Positions 27,364 to 37,001 of a stretch of DNA of 64,000 nt are shown one piece after another. Source of the stretch: Carpediemonas membranifera. Taxonomy: Eukaryota; Fornicata. A model generated the notes under the pieces. It saw only the letters and a program-made list of their open reading frames with translations. It had not been told where the DNA came from and made no database searches. Position 1 is the first letter of the stretch; every line of letters starts with the position of its first letter. A program made the translations under genes and the position numbers. The stretch lies in the NCBI GenBank assembly GCA_019828565.1, contig JAHDYR010000007.1, positions 744,001 through 808,000 on the forward strand, written 5' to 3'.

Positions 27364-28722
27364 TTATTCGTAGCCGGACGTGTCGCGGTAGCGGCGGTGG
27401 ACCTCCTCCGCGTGGGCCCGGACGTCAGCCATGACCTTGGCCTCGTCGATCGTCTGCAGCTTGCGGTCGAGCATCAGCCACTCGCCAGCGCACATGGTGC
27501 TCTGGACACCGTCACGGCCCATGCCGAACATCATGTGCCAGGGGAAGTTGCCCATTGACAGGGGCGTGGGGGCCTCGTAGCGGTAGATGATCAAGTCAGC
27601 GACGGCGCCGGCCTCGAGACGGCCGATGGTCTGCTTGAACCAGCGGGAGGCGAGGGCGGTGTTGTTGCGCCACAGCATGGTGAAGGGCTCCATGTGGCTC
27701 TTGCGGGGGTCTCTGTTCTCGTGCTTGTGCAAGAGGTAGCCGAACTTGTGCTCCTGGAACATGTCGGCGGTCATGCCATCCGTGCCGAGGCAGGCGGGGA
27801 TGCCGGCGGCCATGAGGCCGGGGATATCGGCACAGCCGACGCCGTTGTTCATGTTGGACTCGGGGTTGTGGACGACGTTCGTGCCGGTCTTCTTGATGAC
27901 GGCGACCTCCTCCTCGTTCACGGCGATGCAGTGGGCGAAGAGAGAGTTGGGGCCGGTCATGCCGAAGCGCTCGAGCTGCAGGACGGAGCGGGGGTTGCCC
28001 TCAGCGGCGAGCTTCTTCTGGTCGGCATCGCCCTCCGCAACGTGGACGTGGAAGCCGACGTCGGGGACACCGCACTCGGCGACAGCCTTCTGGCAGGCAG
28101 CCATCGTCTCGTTAGAGAGGGTGAGGTTGCTGTGGAGGCCGAAGGTGGCGTGGAGACGGGGGTGGGGCTCCTCGTGGCGCTTCTTGAGGTAGCGGATGTT
28201 CTCTTCGATCGCCTCCTGGGTCTTGGCGGGGCCGTTACGGTCGCTGACCTCAAAGCAGGTGGAGACACGGACACCGGTGTCAAGGGCAGCGCGGGCGATG
28301 TCGTCGAGGGAGCCGTTGATCTCCTCAAAGGAGGCGTGGTGGTCGAGGAACGTCGTCGTGCCGCACTTGATGCCCTCAATGATCACGGGCATGGCGGTGA
28401 GGTAGTTGGTCTCGTGGTCAAGAGCCTTGTCGAGGCGGTACCAGAGCCGGTTGAGGACCTCCTGGAAGTTGGCAGCGGGTTCGCCAACGGTGGCCATACC
28501 GCGAGAGTACATGCCGTAGAAGTGGGTGTGAGCACAGACAAAGGAGGGCATCACAATGTTGCCCTCGGCGTCAAAGACCTTCTCAGAGGGGTACTTAGCA
28601 ACCATCGCGTCGTTCTCGCCGACCTCGACGATCTTGTCGCCCTCGATGAAGATAGCACCGTGAGAGAACTCGCGGTCTTCGCTATCGAACGTGAAAATGC
28701 GTGCGTTAGTGATAAGGACCAT
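27364..28722 (-). CDS. ssnA: SsnA-like aminohydrolase (amidohydrolase superfamily)
   Basis: 452 aa from ATG 28722, a full-length member. Metal ligands are visible as HTHFYG (~residue 65), HVHVAEGD (~227), AHC and GTDGMTADMF. Family blocks include VMPSFVCAHTHFYG, LWYRLDKALDHE, LDHHASFEEINGSL, CFEVSDRNG and NPESNMNNGVG, which fit bacterial SsnA better than guanine deaminase or TrzN. SsnA belongs to the purine/cytosine aminohydrolase-like clade and its substrate is unsettled. Its closest pattern matches known to me are in anaerobic bacteria, so bacterial origin is a fair inference. AGTAAA lies 11 bp beyond the stop (27348..27353). Confidence 0.82.
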   Translation of the reverse strand: MVLITNARIFTFDSEDREFSHGAIFIEGDKIVEVGENDAMVAKYPSEKVFDAEGNIVMPSFVCAHTHFYGMYSRGMATVGEPAANFQEVLNRLWYRLDKALDHETNYLTAMPVIIEGIKCGTTTFLDHHASFEEINGSLDDIARAALDTGVRVSTCFEVSDRNGPAKTQEAIEENIRYLKKRHEEPHPRLHATFGLHSNLTLSNETMAACQKAVAECGVPDVGFHVHVAEGDADQKKLAAEGNPRSVLQLERFGMTGPNSLFAHCIAVNEEEVAVIKKTGTNVVHNPESNMNNGVGCADIPGLMAAGIPACLGTDGMTADMFQEHKFGYLLHKHENRDPRKSHMEPFTMLWRNNTALASRWFKQTIGRLEAGAVADLIIYRYEAPTPLSMGNFPWHMMFGMGRDGVQSTMCAGEWLMLDRKLQTIDEAKVMADVRAHAEEVHRRYRDTSGYE

Positions 28723-29312
28723 CTGGCAAGCCGTTTGACCGTTTGGGACTGGAGAAAATTGACGAGATCAATGAGAAACTGTAAGATCGGATCAAACAGG
28801 ATGTATTCGGCCACTGCACACCAAAATACTGCCAATAGTCTACTTACAGAGTCCACCTGATGCCCATGATGCTATTTCGCAGTTTATGTTAGGCGGGTCA
28901 TAACTCGTGTGGTATTTAGACTCAACAATTCTAATCCTGCGCAGGCCACTACCTCCACTCACCCACTTCAGCCCTCGTCTGTACCATCGGGCTTTCGTGC
29001 TTTCAGTCGTCGGTCTGCACGAAAAGATGCGTCGTCTGTCGTCCATCGTCTGTGTCTAACGCTGCTGTCATCTTTCGCGTCTGTGCTCGTCTGTTACGCG
29101 CTCATCTTCCGTCCATTGCCGGTGTCTGAAGCTCATGACGTCGTCTTCGTCATCTTCGTCTGTTGTGAGAGACACTAGTGGTGGAAAGCGGTTGTAGCTA
29201 GTAGTAAAGACGCTTTGTGCTGCATGATGCTGGTTTCTTGTGTTTTGAGGGATGCTGCTAGCTGATGAACCCTGAAAAGAAATGATCGATGCAGGCAGCT
29301 CAATAGACTCCG
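28723..29312. other. Intergenic, repeat-bearing, low-complexity CGTCTGT-rich tract
   Basis: About 590 bp. It contains the 26-bp element at 28919..28944 and a pyrimidine-rich tract (about 29000-29170) in which TCGTCTGT-like words recur at least five times. No gene recognised. Confidence 0.45.
28919..28944. repeat. 26-bp dispersed element, copy 1
   Basis: Exact match to 31194..31219; starts GACTCAACAATTCTAATCCT and ends GCGCAG. Flanks differ. Its role is unknown; possibly a promoter element or relic of a repeat. Confidence 0.85.
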
Positions 29313-30306
29313 ATGCCTTCCAAGATATACACGGTGAAGGCTTCCGTTAACAAGGCCATTGGCGAGATTAACGGCGGAGGCGATAACAACGCGCCGCGGC
29401 GAGGAAATCTTGAACCGGGCATGCGTTCTTTCACGCAGGCTAAGTACACATTCACTTGCCTGCGTCTCTGCATCTGCGCACGCGTTGACCCCACCGAGGA
29501 CGGTCAACCTGTTCGACGAAGAGGTCCTCGCGCAGATCGTCAGCATTGCTCAGCAAAAGGTGTCGAAGGCAAAGGCAGCGGATCGGTGCAGGTGGATTTG
29601 CGACCTGGCGATGTGGAGGGACCCTGACATAACCCCACTCGTCCGGGACTTCAGGGAAGCCTACGTTGGAATTGCATTTCCATTTCAGAGCTGGTTGGGC
29701 GAGTACTCCACAGCCACCCGGGTCTGGCTCTCGCGCGCGTCACCCGGGTACCTGACCCGTCTTCGTGCTGTATTAGAACGGGTGCGTCCGCTCCTCCATG
29801 ATCCGCCGGGTGTTCGACAGGATTTTCTCGACACCCTAGGCGAGCTCGACACTGAGGTTGCCGCAATATCCGCCGATCATGACATGCATCATCGACAAAT
29901 GCATGCATTGCCCGAGGGACAACGGGTGGGTCGCACTGGTACCGTGGCCGAGGCCCTCGTCGGCGTGCTGTCGTGCGTCACGCGCATGAGTGCTGCAGTG
30001 ACCAAGCTGGTCACACTCACTCGTGCCGTGAACCTCGAGTTCAGTCAGGCCCTGCCAGAGCCGAAGCTCGTCCCGTTCGTGCCGATGGCACCGGTCAGGC
30101 CTGGGTTCATGACCATCGAGCGCGGAGTAACAGTGCTCACCCCAGCGATGAAGCGGCGCCTGCGTGTGCACGTGAATTGGTCAGCAACCAAGAATTTGAC
30201 CGACGAGCAGGTGGCTGAATACGAGCGTGATCACGGCGACATCACCAAGCTCCGCAGAGTGCTCTCTGTGAGGACTGACGGGGTCTCTGTTGCTGTGACG
30301 GTTTGA
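29313..30306 (+). CDS. Unrecognised protein, probable two-exon gene
   Basis: The main frame (about 29500-30306) encodes a largely helical protein beginning NLFDEEVLAQIVSIAQQK with no ATG until residue ~35, so an upstream exon is needed. ATG 29313 opens a second frame (MPSKIYTVKASVNKAIGEIN) that can be joined through a 55-nt GT-AG interval at 29444..29498 (GTACAC...CACCGAG), giving a Lys split codon. That interval is longer than others here and its 3' end lacks the usual T-N-A-C-AG motif, so the structure is tentative. Towards the C-terminus there is a Pro-rich block (VPFVPMAPVRPGFM). I recognise no domain. Confidence 0.5.
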
Positions 30307-30431
30307 GTGGGTCGCGAGAAATATCGTGGCGGTCGGGTGGCTGACCGGCCCACGTACAAAAAGGGTAGCAGCAACAAGCGCTCGGTCAGGATGACGCCGA
30401 GGCTACTCCTGCCCCGGACATTCAAGCTCTC

Positions 30432-31020
30432 ATGGGCTTCGACCCTGGTGCTCGGTCGCTGGACGGCTACACGATCCGCCGCCCAGACGGGCAGAGTGTA
30501 TCTGGCGAACTCGCTAAGTGTGGCTACACTGCCACCCCCTCTTTCCGCGTGAATATGAGCGCAGCATCGTTCAAAACGACAAGTCTAGAGGCTCTCAAAC
30601 AGTCGATTAGGTTTGTCCATGAGAACATCGTTCAGATCATCAACGAGGGGACGAGAAAGTGTTTCCGCCGGGCGACTTTTGCCAATCACTGTCTGCGCCT
30701 GAAGCACTTCGCCCGGGCTGGACGTCAACTCCTGGATGATCTCGGCGGGCGCCCCCCGGAGCCTTCACCTCGAAGTCGCGTATGGGGCTGCACTGTTCGG
30801 TTCTGCCGGCACTCCCTCGTGTGCTCCGTACCGCCACTTTGCTCGAGCTCTTCCTGGCATCATGCTCCGGCACAACGTCGTCGTGAGTGTCACGATGGTC
30901 TCGGAATTCCGCACTTCCATCGTGTGCCCATACTGCAAAGCACACTTCAGACGTGTGGTGCACACACCGCACCATGCTCTGCCAGAATCCCGCGTGCGAG
31001 GGAGCTCCATGGCGCGTTGA
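30432..31020 (+). CDS. Unrecognised protein with C-terminal EFRTS-VCPxC motif, probable internal intron
   Basis: ATG 30432 opens MGFDPGARSLDGYTIRRPDG and continues as a helical segment (EALKQSIRFVHENIVQII) to about 30730, after which coding character switches to the +1-shifted frame that ends at 31020. An interval of ≡1 mod 3 must be removed; a 52-nt option starting GTCAAC (30724) and ending CACCTCGAAG (30775) fits the frame but not the usual splice consensus. The C-terminus carries EFRTSIVCPYCKAHFRR, near-identical in pattern to the minus-strand fragment at 38939..39063 and similar to the end of 1..486. Function unknown; the CxxC pair suggests metal binding. Confidence 0.45.
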
Positions 31021-31193
31021 ACGGCTACGTCGGCATCCCGAGCAGAGAGACATACTTCTCAATCTCTCTCACCGAGATAAGAGCGCCAGCGAGAACATCC
31101 TTTGGTGCACCTTCGATGCAACTTCAGATCGATTGATAGAGTATGATAAACCACACTGCGATCCTGATGCTGCTTGGATCACTGTCTGTTCTG

Positions 31194-31219
31194 GACTCAA
31201 CAATTCTAATCCTGCGCAG
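31194..31219. repeat. 26-bp dispersed element, copy 2
   Basis: Identical to 28919..28944. Here it lies 41 bp before the preferred start of the DENN gene. Confidence 0.85.
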
Positions 31220-31259
31220 CACAACTCGAATAGCAAGCAGCACATCGAGGCTGATTGCT

Positions 31260-33101
31260 ATGATCGTCAAAACAGCGGCATGTGCCGAATTTAACATCCA
31301 CGTAGGCACTGAGATCCTTGTTTCGTACCCCTGCGCCATCCCTCTTGCAAAGACAGCTCTGTGCGAGCTTGCCATCCCCGAGGGATCCCACCACCGCACA
31401 TGGGACTCAACGTTCTTCACGATACATCCAGAAAGCCGCGATGACGTCAACATCGCCGTTGGAGAGCGCTCGTGCCCTCCGATTGCTGTCACGGCCTACC
31501 ATTACGACGCGAACCAGCGCAAGTGGGTCATCATAGGCACCAGCGCAGACTTCCAGGAGTGCATCTTCTCCCTCCGCGCCACTACTCCCAAGATGTACTT
31601 CCAGAACGTCTCGGACCACACTGTCGTCCTGGACATGGTGCTGCATCCGAAGATCGAGATCACCAAGCTCAGCGATGAGCTCTGGTGCATGTATGACATC
31701 CATGATGTCGCGATAGGCATCGCCTTTGCCGATGAGGATGCCCGCTACGCCTTCGAGTACCAGATAAGCACGTACCACCGTTTCCACAAGGCAACTCAGG
31801 CCGAGACAATTCCAAAACTGCCCGTGACGAGCACGCTGTTCGGGATAGCGGTTGTCGGCACACGCCACGACGACTCCCTCGACCGTGGGGCCCTGGTCCG
31901 GTCCATCGTCGTCGTGGGGGGCAGTCCGCTCATTGACGCACTCAGACCCCTCGTCAAGCACTACGTGCAGCTCGTGCTGGACGGAATGGACCCTAAAACT
32001 GCGCTGGGGAGTCTCATCACGGCAGCGAACACGGCGACGCCCGCTATCCCCGACCGGATGCCCCCGCCCGAGCTGGTCCGGTACAACCGCCTCGCACTCC
32101 TCCATCCAAGAGTCGATGTGCAGTTTACGACACCAGAACGGGTGATCACCGGGCAGTTCCACGAATACCCGTTCCCGCACGAGAGCTGCGCCGCCTCACT
32201 GCTGGACCTGCATGAGATGCTCGGGGCGAAGATGTTCCTTGTACTCAACGCGCTCCTATTCGGGAAGAAGATCATCTTTCACACGAGCGGGCCGGCTGCC
32301 AAGGTGTGCAACGCTGTGCTGTCCGCCACGCAGCTGGTGGATCCGTTCGTGCCGAGTATCTGCAACCGGGCAATCCCGTACGCATGCCTCGCGATGTCGG
32401 ATGATTATCTCAAGAAGCCGAACTATATCTTGGGGGTGACAAATCCAATATTCCGGACACATCCGGAATGGTACGATCTTTGGGTCGATATCGACTCTGG
32501 CGAAGTCACGATTATGCCAGACTGCAGGCAGGTCGCCATCTATGCCTCCTTCGACGAGGACGCCCACGCCCGCCTCACACAGCTCACGGTCGAAGTCGCC
32601 AAGCGCGACGGCCCAAACGTGCCCTCCGCGGAGACTGCCACCCGAGTATTCATGTACCAGTACGTGAAGGATATCCTCGAGGCGGCCACATGTGTCACGG
32701 GTGCAGCCATTCCCGAGTACGGCCTGGTGAGGCTCAACGAGCTCAGCATCCTCAGCCATATCATCGGGCTGCGGGGAATGCTGACTGGAAACTGGGTCGA
32801 CGAGGCGGTGAGGCGGCTGCGGGGCGGGAAGTGCGGCGGTGATCAGATCCAGAAGATCTTGACCACACTGGCAGAATCTTCGGACAAAGAGATGGTGCAG
32901 ATGTTGACATTGTTCCCACGTGTGGTTGAGGGGATTCAGCTCATATCTAGTGGATTATTCAGTAGTGTGGATGAGATTCGGACATCGTCATATCTCCTGA
33001 TGCAGCGAGTTGGGCAGTTGCCCGAGGGCAAGCCGTATATCGACGACCTCAACTACTTCACTCTCTTCCACTACGAGCGCGTCAAACGGAAGCTGGGTTG
33101 A
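31260..33101 (+). CDS. DENN-domain protein of the SPA/Afi1-DENND6-like type
   Basis: 613 aa from ATG 31260; an in-frame ATG at 31143 would add 39 residues encoded by the flank that holds the 26-bp element, so the shorter start is preferred. The N-terminus AACAEFNIHVGTEILVSYP is a typical u-DENN opening (xEFNxxxGxxIxxxYP). The central region has TLFGIAVVGTRHD, then VVVGGSPLIDALRPLV, a cDENN core with FLVLNALLFGKKIIFH, and YILGVTNPIFRTHPEWYDLW, the diagnostic GVTNPIF block of the Afi1/SPA and AVL9-DENND6 group. DENN proteins are exchange factors for Rab or Arf-type GTPases in vesicle traffic and cell polarity; the partner GTPase cannot be named. Confidence 0.75.
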   Translation: MIVKTAACAEFNIHVGTEILVSYPCAIPLAKTALCELAIPEGSHHRTWDSTFFTIHPESRDDVNIAVGERSCPPIAVTAYHYDANQRKWVIIGTSADFQECIFSLRATTPKMYFQNVSDHTVVLDMVLHPKIEITKLSDELWCMYDIHDVAIGIAFADEDARYAFEYQISTYHRFHKATQAETIPKLPVTSTLFGIAVVGTRHDDSLDRGALVRSIVVVGGSPLIDALRPLVKHYVQLVLDGMDPKTALGSLITAANTATPAIPDRMPPPELVRYNRLALLHPRVDVQFTTPERVITGQFHEYPFPHESCAASLLDLHEMLGAKMFLVLNALLFGKKIIFHTSGPAAKVCNAVLSATQLVDPFVPSICNRAIPYACLAMSDDYLKKPNYILGVTNPIFRTHPEWYDLWVDIDSGEVTIMPDCRQVAIYASFDEDAHARLTQLTVEVAKRDGPNVPSAETATRVFMYQYVKDILEAATCVTGAAIPEYGLVRLNELSILSHIIGLRGMLTGNWVDEAVRRLRGGKCGGDQIQKILTTLAESSDKEMVQMLTLFPRVVEGIQLISSGLFSSVDEIRTSSYLLMQRVGQLPEGKPYIDDLNYFTLFHYERVKRKLG

Positions 33102-33263
33102 GCAGCGTCTTGGCTTGTTGGCTTATTTATAAGGGAGCAATACTGAGGTAAACACAGTTTCAGACGGGGCGCGTGCCATTGATCTCACAGCACCAATTTA
33201 GCGAGGAATTTAATCTATAGAACACTATCGGGGTACTATACTATACTATACGTACAAAGGCTG

Positions 33264-35864
33264 TCACCCCTTCGCCTTGATCAAGGGTGGGCGACAGAAC
33301 TCGGGTACCGCCTCCTTCACGACGAATGTTTCAAAGAGCGGGTCCGTCTCGTGGCCCCAGCCCACACTGCCGCTGTCGTTCGCTTGGGCGATCGGCGAGG
33401 TGGAGATGCTGGTGCAGACCCGGATCAGAGTCGACGACACTGTGCGCTGGTTGACAATCACCGAATCTGCCGCAGATTTGAATGAATCACAGCATTCGGC
33501 ACGGAAATTGTCAATGATGGAACGCAAGTTCTTGGAAGCAAGCCTCGTGTGCGACCTGGCAGCAGCGAAGAGCGAAGCCTTGGTCTTCTCCGCCAGCCAT
33601 GCGGTGTCGGTCATCCCTGACGCATGAAGCCGCGCAAGCCATGGAATCTGGGACTCGGGTGGAATCTTTTTCAAGATCGTGTGAATCAAGCTGACCCAAA
33701 TAATCCGACCAATCTGACGCAACACCTTACGGTGGTGTTGGAAGTCCCACGTTGCCCCCGCCTCCTGCCAGAACGAGGACTTCTCGTGGCAGTAAACCAG
33801 CGGTCTATGCGGGTCGGGATGCACGGTGCTTCGGGAGAAGAGAGCCGCGAAGAAGGAGTAGACGAGGGCATTCACGTCTTCCGAGGAATCCGGGAGCGAC
33901 AGGACGAGGTCCGACGTTGCCCGAACTATCGACTCGAGGGTCGAGTCGAGCATCTCTGCTGAAGACACGAGGGAAGAAACCTTGCCGACCGCCGTCCACC
34001 GTCGCTCAGCAAGCATCGTGCTCACGAGGGAAGCCAGGCGGGCGGTACTGGGCGAGCTGGGGGTCCACTCCTCATTGCTAGCGGAGAATGCCAGGGGCGG
34101 CGCTGCTTTGTGGAAGATCCGCTCGAGCGTGGGCCTGATTGTCGCTCGGATGGCGGGCATATCTGGCGGGGGGAGTCTGAACCAGGCCTGAAGGATCAGA
34201 TTCGACTGCGGGTGGAGTCTGGAACAAAGCAGGGATACGATCTGCAAGATTTGGTCGAGATTCTTCTTTCGAGAGGGAATGACAATGTCACGATGTGCGA
34301 AGACGCGGACCTTGACAAAGCGGCGGGCCATGATCTGTAACGCCGTTCGGAGCACCCATGCGATGATCTCACCCGATCCTGAATCAGATTCGCACTGTGC
34401 AGCAGCGATCGCCCAAATCCCGTCATAATCGCCTGTGACAAGCTGACACACGAGTAAATCAAGCAGTGCCTGTCGTCTCGTCGCCTCAGATCTCACGCAC
34501 GCCGCCCTTCGAGCCACAACCACAGCTCTGGCGAGGTCACCCACGAGCAAGTGTCGCGGGGGCATCGTCTTGTCCGAGTTCATGGCTGGGCCCGTGTTCA
34601 AGCCCTGACTCGACTCGACTCGGAGTCGGGTGAGGGGCTGCGGGGCGGGAGGCCGGAACAGGGCGAGGAGGAAGGCCGTCCTCGGTCGGGCGAGCAGGGT
34701 GGCGAGGACGGCGGGGTCCCGGGGATGGGCGGTGATCTCGCCGACGGTGGCAAGGGTGGGCTGGCCGGCGTGCTCTGGGTTGCCGGTCTCAGCGGTGGGT
34801 GCGGGGGCGAGGGAGCTGGGGATCTTCACGGTGGACGAGGCCGACTCAACCCAGGCACGGGCCCCGGTAAAGGGATCACGGGAGGCAGTGGGGCGGCCAC
34901 GCAGGAGCGGGGTGGAGCTCAGGCAAGCTCCCCGTGGGGGCATCTCAACAGCAAGCAGATTCATTCCTGCGATGGCCAAGATGCTGTCACCGATCTGACA
35001 CGCGTCAGTGATACCGTCAAATCGGAGATATGCCTTGAAATCAACTCCACATAATCCGAAGCGAACAAGCCCCATCTTGGTAACGATGGCACCGCTCGGC
35101 GCAACACTCCCCAGTCTCGGCTGAACGTCCCAACACATCGACCTCGCGCCATGGGGCACATCAAATGATGAGGAAACAGTGGGCCTGGCTACTGGGACGA
35201 TGACGAGCCTGCTGTGGCCGAGGACGGCGATGTGGGACCCTGATGGCGATACCGAGGCTGCAGCTGGACCAAGGGGCGCAAGAGTGACCTTGGCATGCGT
35301 GAACTCATTGCTGCTGAGGTCTATACTGTAAACTGACAGGGTCGCCCCGTCCTGGTCGACCGTCGCGACAGTCGCCGTGGACTCGGTCGAGTCCAGGCGA
35401 ATAGACGCGTTGGAGCAGTGGGTTTCAAGGGTAATCGAACGCGCGGCGGTCTCAGATACGATAAGGATTCGATCTTTGAACACTGAAAGAAAAAACTTGG
35501 AGGTTGGATCGAAATCGAGGCAATAAATGGTGCCAAAAGAGCGGGGCAGTGGGTAGCGGGTCGCGATTTCATCATATTCCCATACTACAAACGCGTTTGA
35601 GCGTGTCTCATAGCCAATGATCGTGGTGTTGTCGCTGCTGGCGACGCTGATGGTGTCCACGCCATAGTGCGCCGTCTTCTTCGTAAATGGAGCACTGCGC
35701 GGCGCTTCTGCCGTAGGCTTCACAAATGTACATCTAGGCGGGTTTTCGGAAGCCAGGAGGACGCATGCGTCAACAAAACTCGAGGAAAGGGCGAAAACTC
35801 GTGAAAACGGCTTCTTCCTCTTAACTTTAAGGGCTGCTACTATTCTAGGTTCAGTTATAGGCAT
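33264..35864 (-). CDS. Large protein, N-terminal beta-propeller-like and C-terminal helical; unrecognised
   Basis: ATG 35864 (MPITEPRIVAALKVKRKK; the frame extends upstream only to GTG) gives 866 aa in one exon. Residues ~1-330 are strand-rich with WD-like spacing (TIIGYETRSNAFVVWEYD, SFGTIYCLDFDPTSKFFLSV, SVSPSGSHIAVLGHSRLVIV), compatible with a degenerate propeller. The middle is Pro/Ser-rich and the last ~450 residues are helical (ARRAACVRSEATRRQALLDL onward), as in propeller-solenoid coat and scaffold proteins such as nucleoporins, COPII or HOPS-type subunits. No motif fixes which, so the architecture is my observation and the class an inference. Confidence 0.65.
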   Translation of the reverse strand: MPITEPRIVAALKVKRKKPFSRVFALSSSFVDACVLLASENPPRCTFVKPTAEAPRSAPFTKKTAHYGVDTISVASSDNTTIIGYETRSNAFVVWEYDEIATRYPLPRSFGTIYCLDFDPTSKFFLSVFKDRILIVSETAARSITLETHCSNASIRLDSTESTATVATVDQDGATLSVYSIDLSSNEFTHAKVTLAPLGPAAASVSPSGSHIAVLGHSRLVIVPVARPTVSSSFDVPHGARSMCWDVQPRLGSVAPSGAIVTKMGLVRFGLCGVDFKAYLRFDGITDACQIGDSILAIAGMNLLAVEMPPRGACLSSTPLLRGRPTASRDPFTGARAWVESASSTVKIPSSLAPAPTAETGNPEHAGQPTLATVGEITAHPRDPAVLATLLARPRTAFLLALFRPPAPQPLTRLRVESSQGLNTGPAMNSDKTMPPRHLLVGDLARAVVVARRAACVRSEATRRQALLDLLVCQLVTGDYDGIWAIAAAQCESDSGSGEIIAWVLRTALQIMARRFVKVRVFAHRDIVIPSRKKNLDQILQIVSLLCSRLHPQSNLILQAWFRLPPPDMPAIRATIRPTLERIFHKAAPPLAFSASNEEWTPSSPSTARLASLVSTMLAERRWTAVGKVSSLVSSAEMLDSTLESIVRATSDLVLSLPDSSEDVNALVYSFFAALFSRSTVHPDPHRPLVYCHEKSSFWQEAGATWDFQHHRKVLRQIGRIIWVSLIHTILKKIPPESQIPWLARLHASGMTDTAWLAEKTKASLFAAARSHTRLASKNLRSIIDNFRAECCDSFKSAADSVIVNQRTVSSTLIRVCTSISTSPIAQANDSGSVGWGHETDPLFETFVVKEAVPEFCRPPLIKAKG

Positions 35865-35996
35865 GTTAGTCACGCTTGTGGCGGCTGTACTATGCTGGTT
35901 GCAGTGCTAGCTGCGTAGTTAGTTGATCCTGTCATAAGCTGCGGGATCCTGGTTCGGTGGTAGCAGGCGCGGGTGACCGCTCCTACTGATATCCCC

Positions 35997-36119
35997 CCTC
36001 CCGCTGACACCGCGGTCGCCCAGACCGTGGACCCGAGTCAGAGTTTGATGTTTGATGTTTGATGTGTCGTCTCCTCCCGGTGACACAGTGGTGTCGCTCT
36101 GGCTGTGGACTTGAGTCAG
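35997..36119. repeat. Imperfect ~46-bp direct repeat plus TTTGATG triplet repeat
   Basis: Units 35997..36041 and 36073..36119 share CCTCCCG-TGACAC at one end and GTGGAC-GAGTCAG at the other. Between them lies TTTGATG repeated three times (36044..36064). It sits in the 512-bp interval 35865..36376, upstream of the gene at 33264..35864, which otherwise shows nothing recognisable. Confidence 0.7.
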
Positions 36120-36376
36120 TCGGACGTGCCGGCCTACATGCTTCCTTGCGGTGTATGTAGATGTGGTCAGTTAGCCTGTTGCTCGGGTGGTTAACAAGGG
36201 TGAGGGAATATAAAGATCCTGGTTCAGCACGCATAGGCGCACATAGGCAATAACCGGACGTCACCGCAGAGCTTTCATCACTTTACTCGAACAAATAGCG
36301 GATTCCGCATGCGGCACTCACAACAGTCGCCATCCCCGGGTGATCGGAGACGGGTCGGGCTAGCCCAACGCCCCCC

Positions 36377-36700
36377 TCACGGGCCCATGACCTCGTAGTA
36401 CTCGTACGCCGGCTCCTCGAACGGGTGGGCGGCGAGCATGGCCTGGATGGACCCCACGATGGTCTCCTGGGTGCATAGGACTTCGACTTTCACGTCGCAG
36501 ATCACCTCTAGAGTGCCTCTAGTACCAATGTGAGGATTGGCGTGCTCACCGGGCATGAACTGGCCTTGGCCTTCGACTTGCCAGCAGCAGCGGCTATAGT
36601 TGCCGATAGCACCGCCTCCCGCTGCGAATACAGCTTCTTTCACATTCTCTACATGCTCTGGAGGGCAGTAGAAGGTCAGCTTGACTCTCTTTGTGGACAT
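36377..36700 (-). CDS. Stand-alone NIF3/YqfO-type PII-like domain protein
   Basis: 107 aa from ATG 36700 (MSTKRVKLTFYCPPEHVENV); an ATG at 36781 would add 27 residues not fitting the family. The block GGGAIGNYSRCCWQVEGQGQ, then F-x-P-x-x-x-x-NPHIG, and the terminal AAHPFEEPAYEYY match the domain inserted in NIF3/DUF34 proteins and present alone in small bacterial homologues. It is a CutA/PII-like fold of unknown biochemical role, possibly metal- or nucleotide-related. The rest of NIF3 is absent here. Confidence 0.82.
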   Translation of the reverse strand: MSTKRVKLTFYCPPEHVENVKEAVFAAGGGAIGNYSRCCWQVEGQGQFMPGEHANPHIGTRGTLEVICDVKVEVLCTQETIVGSIQAMLAAHPFEEPAYEYYEVMGP

Positions 36701-37001
36701 TTCTTCGTCGTGGCGATCACTTTTCGACTCTCGAGGAAGACTCACCCCAGGGCACTGCAGCATCTCCCATGCCTGGCACATGCATCAGACACTCGCAGTC
36801 GCCCTCAGCAGCAGTTATTGCTGTCTTGTTTAAATATGATGGCATCATTTGTCCAAGCCCAAACCAATCACCAAATACCGCAAGGAATGAAAGATAGCAG
36901 TGTCAGTGACATGCTCGCTCCGTTTCAGGGGTCATGCACGTGCATTTTGGGTGGTCAACGGCGGCAATCGAAATGACTTTGCCACAAAGTCGCACCTACC
37001 A
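36701..37001. promoter_or_regulatory. Divergent spacer between NIF3-type and MACPF genes
   Basis: 301 bp between head-to-head genes; no known promoter motif seen. Confidence 0.35.

Noticed and set aside
30640-31062. Antisense Cys-rich frame opposite 30432..31020
   Set aside because: The sense frame shares a motif with other loci; the antisense one does not.
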